Of a stretch of 64,000 bases of DNA, positions 7,553-15,879 are shown piece after piece. Within the stretch, counting starts at the first letter, position 1; every line of letters starts with the position of its first letter. Location: NCBI RefSeq assembly GCF_011682175.1, contig NZ_WHJG01000015.1, positions 89,383-153,382 of the forward strand, read 5' to 3'. The position numbers were made by a program, and so were the translations under genes. The notes under the pieces were generated by a model. That model searched no databases. It was given only the letters and a program-made list of their open reading frames with translations, and had not been told where the DNA came from. The DNA comes from Massilia frigida (GTDB lineage Bacteria > Pseudomonadota > Gammaproteobacteria > Burkholderiales > Burkholderiaceae_D).

Positions 7553-10057
7553 TCAGCGCAAAAACTTGCTGCGGTCTGCGTTGTCGGCTGCATCACGCAA
7601 GCGCTTCATTTCCTGCACCCCCAGCCACTCGGCGCTGCCCTTGGACGTGTATGCCGCGATCGCCTGGTCGAGGGCTGCGACATACACGCCCACATCCTTT
7701 CGGAAGCGCGCGACCTTTTCTGACGGAAAATGTTCTGACGCCAGGCGCGCGGCGTTGTCAAGTAGCGTATCGCGCACACGGCCAAAATACGTGCTTCGCA
7801 GTTCCGCCGACTCGAACGTGATACCTGCAAAGGATGGTGTCGCAGGCTGCGAAAGGAAAGGCCCAAGGTCTGCCGCCTGAGCGCCGTGCGTTGCGAAGCC
7901 CGGCATCGGCAGCAGCGGCACAGACGCCTGTACCTGCATCGCCGTCTGTGCCGCCTTCACCGGCGACACTGTGCGCTCCCGGGCCTGCGCGCGCAGCGCC
8001 TGGTCGAGCCGCGCCTGGCGCGCCTTCGCGTTGGCAGCATCCCGCTCGGCCGCCGCATGGTCGTTCTCCGCGGCCGCCTGCCGCTCCAGCGCGGCGAGCA
8101 GGCGGCCGAGCTTGTCGCGCTCGACGACCAGCTCCTGCGGGGCTTGCCGGGAATTTGCTCCTCCTTTCGCTTCGATTTCCGTGATCAGCGCGCGCACCCG
8201 CCCCGCAAGCTCGGCGGTGGTCAGCGGGACCGGGGTCGTGGCGCGGCGCACGTCGCTTTCGAGGAGCATGATATCCTCGTCGTCCAAGCCAAATTCCACC
8301 AGCTTCGCGTGTGACGGCAATTGGTTGTTGTGTTCCCGGATGTAGCGGCTTAGTTCGGCCGAGCGCGCGGCGACGCGCGCCGCTTCCCAGCCCATTTGCA
8401 TCGCTGCGGTCCAGCCCTGGATGGTCCACGCAAGCACCGTCCCGCCGCCGCCCGTAAACTCATCCGTAAAGTGCAGCCCCTGCGCCGCGATGTCGACCAG
8501 CGCAACGCCGACGGTGCCCACACCCATGACGATGTCGCCGTGCCCGATGTCCTTGACGCCCGTGATGACGTCGGGCACGGAGAAGGCGGCGCCGAGCACC
8601 GGGATCGCGGCATTGGCAAGGCGTCTGCCCGTCGCCCTCATCGCCATCGCCGAGAACGCCTCCGCTGCCGCCTTCCACGCCTGCTTGCCTTCGACGCGCA
8701 CCAGTTGCGTCGCCACGCCCTCCCCCAAGCCGTCGAGCATCGCCTTCGCGGCACTGGCCTCCTCCCGCGCCGCGAGCGCCTTTGCCGCAGCTGCCTCCAG
8801 GCCAGGGGCGACGTTCGCAGTGGGCGTGACGCCCGCTGGCGCAGGGCCCTGGTTCGGCGCCAGAGGAAGCCGCACGCGCGTGTGCTCGCCGCGCGTCATG
8901 AGCGACGCCATGTGGTCCGGCGGCGGCGTGCGCGGTTCGAACGGTACTTCGGACTGCAGCAGCGCATCCTTGTAGGCGGTCTTGGCGGCGACCGGCAGGT
9001 CGGGATTGACCTTGCTCATGCGCATGGGCGTGACCGTCCTCAGGCTGCCGGCGGCGGTGAAATCCTTCCATTCTTTCAGCAGCGGTGAGCAGGTGCCGGG
9101 GCATGGATCCTGGTCGATCATCAGCACGGTGTAGTTGACCTGCGCGCCGGAGGCGATCATCGAGCGGATCTCCGCCTCGACCAGCTGTTCGGCATGGGCG
9201 GCGCCGCGCGCATTCATCCTCTCGATGGTGGCGATGCGCTTGCCCGCGCGGTCAAACACCGCCGCGACCGCGCCGACGCGCGTGCGAAAACCACTGGCGC
9301 TCATCGCCTCTTCGGCGGTCCGCTGAGCGTTCAAACGGGTGAACAGTTCCCGCGCAAGTTCTTCGTTGTAGGGCGAGACATAAGGCGTGTCCTGACGCGC
9401 GATCGAGGGCGTGCCACCCGCCCCCTGCTGAATGACGTGCGCCAATTCGTGCGCGAGCAGCCGTTTGCCATCGTCTGTCGCCGGCGCATATTCGCCCCCG
9501 CCGAACACGATATCACTGCCGAAGGTGTAGGCGCGCGCCTGTACGCCGCGCGCAGCGCGCGCGGCCTCGCTGCCGGCGTGTATCCGAACCTGGCCGAAAT
9601 CGTGCCCGAAGCGTGGCTCGAAAAAGGAGCGCACCTCCTGCGGCAGCGGTGCGCCGCCTCTGGAAGCGGCGTCCACGGCACCGCCGGTATCGAGCCCGGC
9701 AGTTGACTGTGCGGACCGAGCTTGCCTTGTCTGGATCGTCTTTCCTTGCTCCTGGCCGGCGGCTGCCGGTGCCGCACCATCCATCACCTTGTGCGCGAGC
9801 TCGTCTGCCTCGCGCTCGGAGGCATCTCCCGGGGAACTGACCGTTGACTTTCGTTGCATCGGCCGCGCTGTGAAGGAAGAAACAGCGGACGTGCAGCGCG
9901 GGCAAGCACCGCCGCAGGCGCACGCTGGCGTAGGTCGAACGGCGCCAGCCAGTGCGTGCGATCGCCCTGTTCGAGCTCGCGGCTGATGCCGTAAACCGTA
10001 CGCGCCGGCCTGATGTCGGCTGCCGGGCGGAATCTTGACGGACTGGACGGCTCTCAC
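7553..10057 (-). CDS. DUF4157 (eCIS core) protein with deaminase-like motifs
   Basis: An 834-residue probable eCIS cargo protein. Order of parts: a basic disordered N-terminus; a Cys motif at residues 46-55 (CACGGACPRC); a MQRK...PGD...EREAD segment at 67-85; and the DUF4157/eCIS core at about 138-214 with FEPRFGHDF, VRIHAG, AYTFG and HELAH at 203-207. Residues 240-375 follow with an AAHAEQ motif (His288, Glu290) and a DPCPGTC motif (Cys319, Cys323), the paired zinc motifs of deaminase-fold toxins. A hydrophobic glycine-rich stretch (484-545), a coiled-coil-like Ala/Arg region (640-695) and a helical tail complete it. The start is GTG at 10057, backed by GAAAGGAGC upstream. It faces away from the rest of the eCIS island. 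The Cys-x3-Cys spacing is unusual, so activity is a proposal. Confidence 0.8.
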   Translation of the reverse strand: MRAVQSVKIPPGSRHQAGAYGLRHQPRARTGRSHALAGAVRPTPACACGGACPRCTSAVSSFTARPMQRKSTVSSPGDASEREADELAHKVMDGAAPAAAGQEQGKTIQTRQARSAQSTAGLDTGGAVDAASRGGAPLPQEVRSFFEPRFGHDFGQVRIHAGSEAARAARGVQARAYTFGSDIVFGGGEYAPATDDGKRLLAHELAHVIQQGAGGTPSIARQDTPYVSPYNEELARELFTRLNAQRTAEEAMSASGFRTRVGAVAAVFDRAGKRIATIERMNARGAAHAEQLVEAEIRSMIASGAQVNYTVLMIDQDPCPGTCSPLLKEWKDFTAAGSLRTVTPMRMSKVNPDLPVAAKTAYKDALLQSEVPFEPRTPPPDHMASLMTRGEHTRVRLPLAPNQGPAPAGVTPTANVAPGLEAAAAKALAAREEASAAKAMLDGLGEGVATQLVRVEGKQAWKAAAEAFSAMAMRATGRRLANAAIPVLGAAFSVPDVITGVKDIGHGDIVMGVGTVGVALVDIAAQGLHFTDEFTGGGGTVLAWTIQGWTAAMQMGWEAARVAARSAELSRYIREHNNQLPSHAKLVEFGLDDEDIMLLESDVRRATTPVPLTTAELAGRVRALITEIEAKGGANSRQAPQELVVERDKLGRLLAALERQAAAENDHAAAERDAANAKARQARLDQALRAQARERTVSPVKAAQTAMQVQASVPLLPMPGFATHGAQAADLGPFLSQPATPSFAGITFESAELRSTYFGRVRDTLLDNAARLASEHFPSEKVARFRKDVGVYVAALDQAIAAYTSKGSAEWLGVQEMKRLRDAADNADRSKFLR

Positions 10058-10601
10058 GGGCGGCTCCTTTCAAGGTTGACATCTCAGCGGTGGCTGGCCT
10101 GTTTTTTTGCCCGCCCGAAATGTGGTACCGATGGCTCCGGACGGCAGCGCGCTGCCTGCCGCTGTGAGCAACCGTGCCATCGTTTCCATCTCCATCCCAA
10201 TCCGTCCAGCGGGAATTGGCAATTTTAGTTCACAACTTTCGGAATGACCGGATTTGCTTCAAATGTCGATGGACACATCGGCCAATGACCAAAAACGCAA
10301 CACTATCCAATCAAAGAGTGGCGATGCTCGTCCAGTGTTGGTCGGCGCCTGCTGGTACGGTGCCGCCGGATAGTGGGCCGCAGGCAGGGAGCCGCCCCTG
10401 TCTTGCTGTCATTGCCGCCTGCTCGGGATAGCCATTCAATCCAGATGGCGATTTTTGCAGCGTTGCTCGTGCAATAACTTAGCACCGGTGTTACGATCTG
10501 TACATGGGTAATTGCTGCGCTGCGCCTGCTACAGACGATCGCAATAAGTCGGTATGCATGGCGGCTTCACCACAATGCAATCGACTGCGAAAGGAAGGTG
10601 C
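10058..10601. promoter_or_regulatory. Divergent intergenic region between effector and regulator
   Basis: These 544 bases lie between the minus-strand effector and the plus-strand BTAD regulator, so both promoters should be here. It is visibly more AT-rich than its surroundings. A perfect 8-base palindrome CACCGGTG sits at 10483-10490, followed by TACGAT at 10492-10497, which could be an operator next to a -10 box. I could not find a convincing -35 partner. No gene is supported here. Confidence 0.3.
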
Positions 10602-11546
10602 ATGGTTGCTTTGACGGTCCGTCTGTTTGGCCGCTTCGGCATTTTTTGTGGAGATCAGGCGAAACCTACCTTGAACAATCGGGCAGCGCGCGAACTGCTC
10701 TGCTATCTGGTTCTGCATCGCAACCATCCGCAGCGGCGCGAGACGCTCGCCGACTTGCTCTGGCAAGACTCCTCCCCTGAGCAGGCGCGAAAGTACCTGC
10801 GTCAGGCCTTATGGCGAATTCAATCCGCATTGCGTCCCGTCGCCGATGGCGGTGGCATGCAAGCCCTTGAGGTCGACCCGGAATGGATCCAGTTGAACAG
10901 CTGCGACCAGTTGCAGGTGGACGTGGCCCAGTTCGAGGAGGCGATGCGCTGCTGTCACGGCATACCTGGTGCTCAACTCGACGATATCGCCCGGCGTCGC
11001 CTGGAGGATGCGGTGGGCTTATACCGCGGCGACCTGCTGGAAGGCTGGTACCAGGACTGGTGCCTGGCCGAACGCGAGCGCTTCCAGAACGAATTGCTCG
11101 ACGCACTCGAAAAGCTGGTTTGCTGGTGCGAGTCGCGCCACGACAGCGAGCGTGGACTGGCTTATGCCAAACGCATGCTTGCGCTCGATCCCGCTCGCGA
11201 GCAGGTGTACCGCCACATGATGCAACTGCACGTGCTGGCAGGCAATCGAACCCAGGCGCTGCGGGAGTTCCAGCGCTGCGAACGCGTGCTCATGCAGGAG
11301 CTGGGAGTGGAACCGTCGCAGCAGACCCGCGCACTGCACGAGTCGATCCGGGACGGCAGCGTTGCCAGCCCCTGGCGCGATTCGGGCGTGAGCGGGACGC
11401 CCGGCAGCGCATCTGGATTTGCGCTCGAGCCGCTGCCGGCGCTGGACGAACTGCTCAAGCGTGCGCAGCACCTGTTCGCCGGGATCGAGACCCGCTTCCG
11501 GCAAGATATCGCGGCCGCCGCCGGCCGTCCTATCGAACCCGACTGA
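10602..11546 (+). CDS. BTAD/SARP-like transcriptional regulator
   Basis: A 314-residue regulator. Residues about 1-90 form an OmpR/winged-helix-type DNA-binding domain (VRLFGRFGIFCGD, RAARELLCYLVLHRN, RRETLADLLW, RKYLRQALWRI), and residues about 95-255 form a TPR-like bacterial transcriptional activator domain (YRGDLLEGWYQDWCLAERERF, then AREQVYRHMMQLHVLAGNRTQALREF). The last 60 residues have no match. The frame is open from 10554, but the ATG at 10602 is preferred because GAAAGGAAGGTG precedes it. It stands at the head of the eCIS island, between the divergent effector and the structural operon, and is the obvious candidate activator of both. Regulators of this class are common next to DUF4157 genes; the regulatory link here is inferred. 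Confidence 0.85.
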   Translation: MVALTVRLFGRFGIFCGDQAKPTLNNRAARELLCYLVLHRNHPQRRETLADLLWQDSSPEQARKYLRQALWRIQSALRPVADGGGMQALEVDPEWIQLNSCDQLQVDVAQFEEAMRCCHGIPGAQLDDIARRRLEDAVGLYRGDLLEGWYQDWCLAERERFQNELLDALEKLVCWCESRHDSERGLAYAKRMLALDPAREQVYRHMMQLHVLAGNRTQALREFQRCERVLMQELGVEPSQQTRALHESIRDGSVASPWRDSGVSGTPGSASGFALEPLPALDELLKRAQHLFAGIETRFRQDIAAAAGRPIEPD

Positions 11547-11600
11547 AGGAGACGGCGACAGGTCGATCTCGCAGCGGCCGCGCTTGGCACACGCGCAGCC

Positions 11601-11971
11601 ATGCCGATCCAGCGCAAGGCGCGCATCAGCGCGCCGGGCGACCGCTTCGAGCGCGAAGCCGACGACGTCGCCGACCGGGTGACGCGCATGGCGCAGCCGA
11701 GCGCACTCGACAGCACCAGCCGCGCGCGGACCGTCGCCGGGCACGCGCAAGCGCTTGATCTCGTCCAGTGCGCCGCCGCTGAAAACAGCGACACAGCGCC
11801 CGACACCGGGCTGGCCATGCGGGTGGCTTCGCAGGGAGGCTCGCCGCTTCCCGTCGGCCTGCGCGCCTACTTGGCAGCCGCTTCGGCCGCAACGTCGATG
11901 ACGTGCGCATCCACACAGGCTCCCAGGCCGACGCGGCAGCGGCCAGCGTCCAGCTCACGGTGATGGGTTGA
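11601..11971 (+). pseudogene. Decayed DUF4157 (eCIS core) gene
   Basis: The frame starts MPIQRKARISAPGD and FEREADDVADRV, matching the linker of the neighbouring effectors. It then reaches GGSPLPVGLRAYL, where intact copies continue with EPRFG. The reading frame breaks near 11872. In another frame the text resumes as RFGRNVDDVRIHTGSQADAA and stops at 11971, before the HELTH motif. So this is a frameshifted and truncated fourth copy. The bases around GCAGCCATGCCGATCCAGCG are identical to those of the next effector at about 12366-12385, which points to local duplication. It lies just behind the regulator gene, in the same frame after its stop codon. Confidence 0.7.
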
Positions 11972-12031
11972 GTCCATGCACGCAGGCAACGCTCTTGGAC
12001 ACCCCGTCTCGACCATCAGTCCCGCCTCCTG

Positions 12032-12152
12032 CCTCCACGCGATGCCGATGCAGGCCCGCCCTGCCCCAAGCCGCGCACGACAGCGCGGCAGACGCGGCCG
12101 AGACGTTGATGCGACGCACCCCGGATAGATTGGCAACATGATCCGCGTATCC
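12032..12152. repeat. Direct repeat copy A (upstream of an effector gene)
   Basis: About 120 bases here recur at 15697-15812, by eye some 85 % identical with one 5-base gap. The shared core includes GAGACGTTGATGCGACGC and ends in CAACATGATCCGCGT. The first ATG of the downstream effector (12138) lies inside the repeat, so the repeat may be a conserved promoter/leader unit rather than coding sequence. No clear promoter boxes could be assigned. Confidence 0.65.
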
Positions 12153-13298
12153 GCTTCAGTTTTTGACATCGCAAGACCGTTTGGAGCAGTGCCCGATATG
12201 CAAGCGACATCGTTCGAACCGCGCCAACGCAGCGCCAGGACGGCCCGTCCAGTGCCGTCGCCGGCCACCGGCCGCACGCCCGGCGGGCCGGTCGCCCTGC
12301 GCGCCGGCGGCGCCTGCGCGTGCGGTGGCGGATGCCCGCGCTGCACTGCAGCCATTGCTCCGGGCGCAGCCATGCCGATCCAGCGCAAGCCGGACATCAG
12401 CGTTCCGGGCGATGCCGCAGAACGCGAAGCGGACCAGGTAGCCGACCACATCATGACCAGCGGCCCCGCCAGCGCGGCATCCGGGCCAGGGGCCATCGGC
12501 ACCGGTCCTGTCGCGCTTGAACGCAAGTGCGCAGCCTGTGACGACGATTACGACAACACCACGCTGGCCAGGCAAGCGGCTTTTGACGGTCCGGAAAACG
12601 ACATCGATACCGGCGCGGCTGTGCGGACGGCCGCCAGCGGCGGCGCACCGCTATCGTCGGCGTTGCGCGCCTATTTCGAACCGCGCTTCGGGCACGACTT
12701 CAGCGCTGTGCGGGTGCACGCGGACCGCGAGGCGGCCGCCGCCGCGCGCTCGGTGCAGGCGCGGGCCTACACTTACCGCAGCCATGTCGTGTTTGCTGCC
12801 GGCGAATATGCGCCCGCCACGGAGCAAGGCAAGCGACTGCTCGCGCATGAATTGACCCATGTGGTTCAGCAGGGCGCGGCGCGCAGCGCGACAGGCACGC
12901 GCATCGACCGCCAAGCAGCGCCGCCGGCAAACGTGTGCGGCATGCGCGAGCCCTTGTACGGCTGGGACAATATTCGGAACATCTCCCGGGAACGGCTGCG
13001 CGCCGCCGGGTTCGTGTTTTGCGGCCCTGACTATTGGCACGACCCGGCGCGATGGGAGAAATGGGTGCACCCGACGAGAGGCATACTGCACTTTCAGGTG
13101 GCATGGCGGGACGACCCTGCGCCAGCGCCTGCGCCCGAACCCGACCCGCCCGATGACCGGCAGCAACGTTGCGCGGATCCCTGCCTTGAACAATCGGATG
13201 ACGAAGATTCATGTAAAGCGTGTTGCGAAGAGACCATTCCCGAAGACGATACGCGGTGCCGGGCCACGTGCGATGTCGCCTGTTCATTGATGCTTTGA
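12138..13298 (+). CDS. DUF4157 (eCIS core) protein with Cys-rich tail
   Basis: A 386-residue probable eCIS cargo or adaptor. Parts: a Cys motif at 60-69 (CACGGGCPRC), MPIQRK...PGD...EREAD at 79-98, a second CAAC pair at 131-134, and a DUF4157 core at about 165-245 with YFEPRFGHDF, VRVHAD, ARAYTY and HELTH at 237-241. A short unknown domain at 265-325 (YGWDNIRNISRERLRAAGF, WVHPTRGILHFQV) is followed by a Pro/Asp linker and a tail with eight Cys between 345 and 382. The tail may be disulphide-bonded or metal-binding. The first ATG falls in a repeated sequence block, so the ATG at 12198 (residue 21) is a real alternative start. No toxin activity can be named. Confidence 0.78.
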   Translation: MIRVSASVFDIARPFGAVPDMQATSFEPRQRSARTARPVPSPATGRTPGGPVALRAGGACACGGGCPRCTAAIAPGAAMPIQRKPDISVPGDAAEREADQVADHIMTSGPASAASGPGAIGTGPVALERKCAACDDDYDNTTLARQAAFDGPENDIDTGAAVRTAASGGAPLSSALRAYFEPRFGHDFSAVRVHADREAAAAARSVQARAYTYRSHVVFAAGEYAPATEQGKRLLAHELTHVVQQGAARSATGTRIDRQAAPPANVCGMREPLYGWDNIRNISRERLRAAGFVFCGPDYWHDPARWEKWVHPTRGILHFQVAWRDDPAPAPAPEPDPPDDRQQRCADPCLEQSDDEDSCKACCEETIPEDDTRCRATCDVACSLML

Positions 13299-13341
13299 AT
13301 GCGGACACCATGACCATCTGACGCTACCCCAGCCACTCAAC

Positions 13342-15648
13342 ATGCAACGTGCCCACGCGACAACGGCCTCCACGGTCACACGCCCCTCCGCCCACGAGCA
13401 GCGGCCGGGCTTACGCCCTGCGCTGTCCACGGCACCACCCGCAGCCATTGGACGTGTTTCAAACTGTGCCTGTGGCGGAGCTTGCCCGCGTTGCGCTTCC
13501 GCCGCATCGGCCAGCGCGGCCGCGTCAACGAGCGTGCCAAGCGTTCGCCCGGCGGGAAGCACGGCTACAGGCGAGGAGGAAGCCCCGCCCATCGTCCACG
13601 AGGTCTTGCGCGCGCCCGGCCAGGCGCTCGATCCCGCCGCGCGCACGGTCATGGAACGCCACTTCGCCTACGACTTCAGCCAGGTCCGGATTCATGCCGA
13701 CGCGAGGGCGGCGCAATCCGCACGGGCCGTCGATGCCGCAGCGTACACCGTGGGACGTCATCTGGTATTTAATGCCGGGGCGTACGCACCGCACTCACGC
13801 CCAGGCCAGGAGCTGATTGCGCACGAACTCACCCATGTCATTGAGCAGGCGAACGGCCCCGTGTCGGGCCGGCCAGGCGCGGCCGGCCTGACCGTGAGCC
13901 AAGCGGGCGATGCGCATGAGCGCCAGGCCGACGGCGTCGCCTCCAGGCTCTTCAACGATCCAGCGTCAGGCCAGCCCGCGGCGCGGCGCAGTACCGGCCT
14001 GACGCCGCTCGGACCGGCTGTGAATCGCACGATTCAACGCCAGCACCGGTCGGGCGCATCGACACGACCCGTATCACGCGGCCCCGCTGTCGTCGAGGAC
14101 GGGCAGCATCTCGCGGCCGGGCAGATGCCGCGCTCGGCGTTTCTGGCGGCCTTGCGTGCCGCCTTGCTCGACGCAAGCGACGCCGAATTGCGGCGCTTCG
14201 GCCGGACGGCGAGGAACTGCCCTTTTATCCTGCGCACCATCGAGCGCTATGCGACGCGCCCCCTGTCTTCCATGATGCGTCTGATCCAGGCGTTTGCGCG
14301 GCCGCCCGCGGGGGCCGACGCGCACGGGCTCATCGCCGCGGTGAGCGAGCGCGCTCGCATTGTGGCTCGCCGGATCGGGCAACGACAAGGCCCCCTGGCG
14401 CAAGCCATGACCGAGAGCCGGGATGCAACGCTGCCTTCGCATGAGCCGTCGGTCATCCGCGCGCAGCTCGGGAGCGGGCGTACGCTGGACCGCTCCACGC
14501 GCGCGAACATGGAAGGCTCGTTCGGGACCAGCTTCGGGTCCGTCCGCGTACACGACGACTCGCCCGCTGCCCGCTTCAACAGCGTGCTCGGAGCGCGCGC
14601 CTTCACCGTTGGCCAGGATATTGCGTTTGCCGCAGGCCAGTACCGTCCGGGCACCACAACGGGCGACCTGTTGATTGCGCATGAACTGGCCCACACCGTC
14701 CAGCAGGGCTCAGGCAGGCCCCAACAGTCAATGGGGGCCGCCGCTCAGGAAGAACTGGAACGGCAGGCCGACCGCGCCGCTCAATCCGCAGTCCTGGGGC
14801 ATGACGCAGACGCACCGGCGCCCCGCCTTGACAAAAGCGCAATGCAAGTCCAGCGTGCGCCAGCCCTCGTGGCAGCCGGCCTGCTCATCGCGGAGGCAAC
14901 GCCCGAGGCCATCATTCTCGCCGAAGTTGTCGCCGTGAGCACGACCGAGGTGGTTGTGGCGGACGGCGCGCTGGTTGTGGCGGCAGAACTGGCAGCCCCG
15001 GCAATCCTTGAGGTTGCGGCGCCCGTGGCAATTGAGACCCTGGCTCCGGTGGCAGTCGAAGCCCTGGCGCCAGCGGCAGTTGAGGCCAGCTCGTCCGTTC
15101 TCGCGGCCGCGACCGCAACCGTTGGCATCGGAGTCGCCGCCACAACGCTACCGACCGATAGTCCGACCCGGGAGCGACGGCGCCGCAGCTGCCGTTCCGA
15201 CCCGTGTCCGGAGCCTTTGCCGGTCCTGTGGCCGAGCGAATTGCCGCTCCCCCCCGATTTCGCACTGATCCGGACGCCATCGGACGTTCGCGAGGCCGAA
15301 GGATTGGGCGACCGCGGTCCCGCCCAGGCGCGCTTTTCAGCGGAGATCGCGTACGCGAGGACAAGGCACGTCCCGCCGCCAGATCCGTGCGATCCGATGG
15401 TCTTGCACGACGAATCGAGGTGGAATGCGCCCTATGATGCGCACCACATACATCCCCTGTACCTGGGTGGATTTGACGTGCGGGCCAATCTCTGCGCACT
15501 CGAAACGCATCTTCACCAGTTGGGGCACCCCCGGCTCGACAATCAGTCCAGCTTCCTCGACGTGTACATGGAATGCGGCATTTGTTCAGCCTCGTTAAAA
15601 CATCATCCGGCCTACCAGACGTACTACATTGCTGGAACGAGAAGGTGA
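13342..15648 (+). CDS. Double-DUF4157 protein with C-terminal HNH-like nuclease
   Basis: A 768-residue probable eCIS toxin. Parts: an N-terminal Cys motif at 42-51 (CACGGACPRC); a first eCIS core at about 95-170 (ERHFAYDFSQVRIHAD, HELTH at 161-165); an AGD..ERQAD linker at 188-197; a second eCIS core at about 375-455 (GSFGTSFGSVRVHDD, HELAH at 447-451); and an Ala/Val-rich hydrophobic stretch at 507-600 that could insert into a membrane. The last 70 residues contain YDAHHIHPLYLGG (His701, His702), Asn716 and HxHxxxH (723-729), the pattern of HNH/GH-E/WHH nuclease toxins. It sits immediately upstream of the structural operon. There is no strong ribosome binding site before the ATG. No obvious immunity gene is adjacent, as is usual for eCIS cargo aimed at other organisms. 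Confidence 0.82.
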   Translation: MQRAHATTASTVTRPSAHEQRPGLRPALSTAPPAAIGRVSNCACGGACPRCASAASASAAASTSVPSVRPAGSTATGEEEAPPIVHEVLRAPGQALDPAARTVMERHFAYDFSQVRIHADARAAQSARAVDAAAYTVGRHLVFNAGAYAPHSRPGQELIAHELTHVIEQANGPVSGRPGAAGLTVSQAGDAHERQADGVASRLFNDPASGQPAARRSTGLTPLGPAVNRTIQRQHRSGASTRPVSRGPAVVEDGQHLAAGQMPRSAFLAALRAALLDASDAELRRFGRTARNCPFILRTIERYATRPLSSMMRLIQAFARPPAGADAHGLIAAVSERARIVARRIGQRQGPLAQAMTESRDATLPSHEPSVIRAQLGSGRTLDRSTRANMEGSFGTSFGSVRVHDDSPAARFNSVLGARAFTVGQDIAFAAGQYRPGTTTGDLLIAHELAHTVQQGSGRPQQSMGAAAQEELERQADRAAQSAVLGHDADAPAPRLDKSAMQVQRAPALVAAGLLIAEATPEAIILAEVVAVSTTEVVVADGALVVAAELAAPAILEVAAPVAIETLAPVAVEALAPAAVEASSSVLAAATATVGIGVAATTLPTDSPTRERRRRSCRSDPCPEPLPVLWPSELPLPPDFALIRTPSDVREAEGLGDRGPAQARFSAEIAYARTRHVPPPDPCDPMVLHDESRWNAPYDAHHIHPLYLGGFDVRANLCALETHLHQLGHPRLDNQSSFLDVYMECGICSASLKHHPAYQTYYIAGTRR

Positions 15649-15696
15649 GCTGGCGCGCAGGGTCAGTCGCTTGCTGCGGACCGCATGAAGCGCACA

Positions 15697-15812
15697 CCTC
15701 CAGGCGATTCCGACGCAGGCCCGCCCCAACCCGCGCACGACACCACGGCAGACGGCGGCGAGACGTTGATGCGACGCGCCCCAGTTAAATTGACAACATG
15801 ATCCGCGTGTCC
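15697..15812. repeat. Direct repeat copy B (upstream of the sheath gene)
   Basis: Second copy of the block seen at 12032-12152. It too ends in CAACATGATCCGCGT. Here the ATG at 15798 opens only a 19-codon frame (ending at 15857) that stops 22 bases before the true sheath start, so it could be a leader peptide or simply a relic. The position just ahead of the structural operon makes it the likeliest place for the operon promoter. Confidence 0.65.
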
Positions 15813-15879
15813 GGAACCGGCGTGAATGAACGTCCTGGGGGCGCCGGAAAAAGGTGAATCCTCTCGAACAGGAGACTGT

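Noticed and set aside
12032..15812. CRISPR array or IS ends made of the two direct repeats
   Set aside because: Only two copies 3.6 kb apart with genes between them, no regular spacers, no terminal inverted repeats and no transposase.
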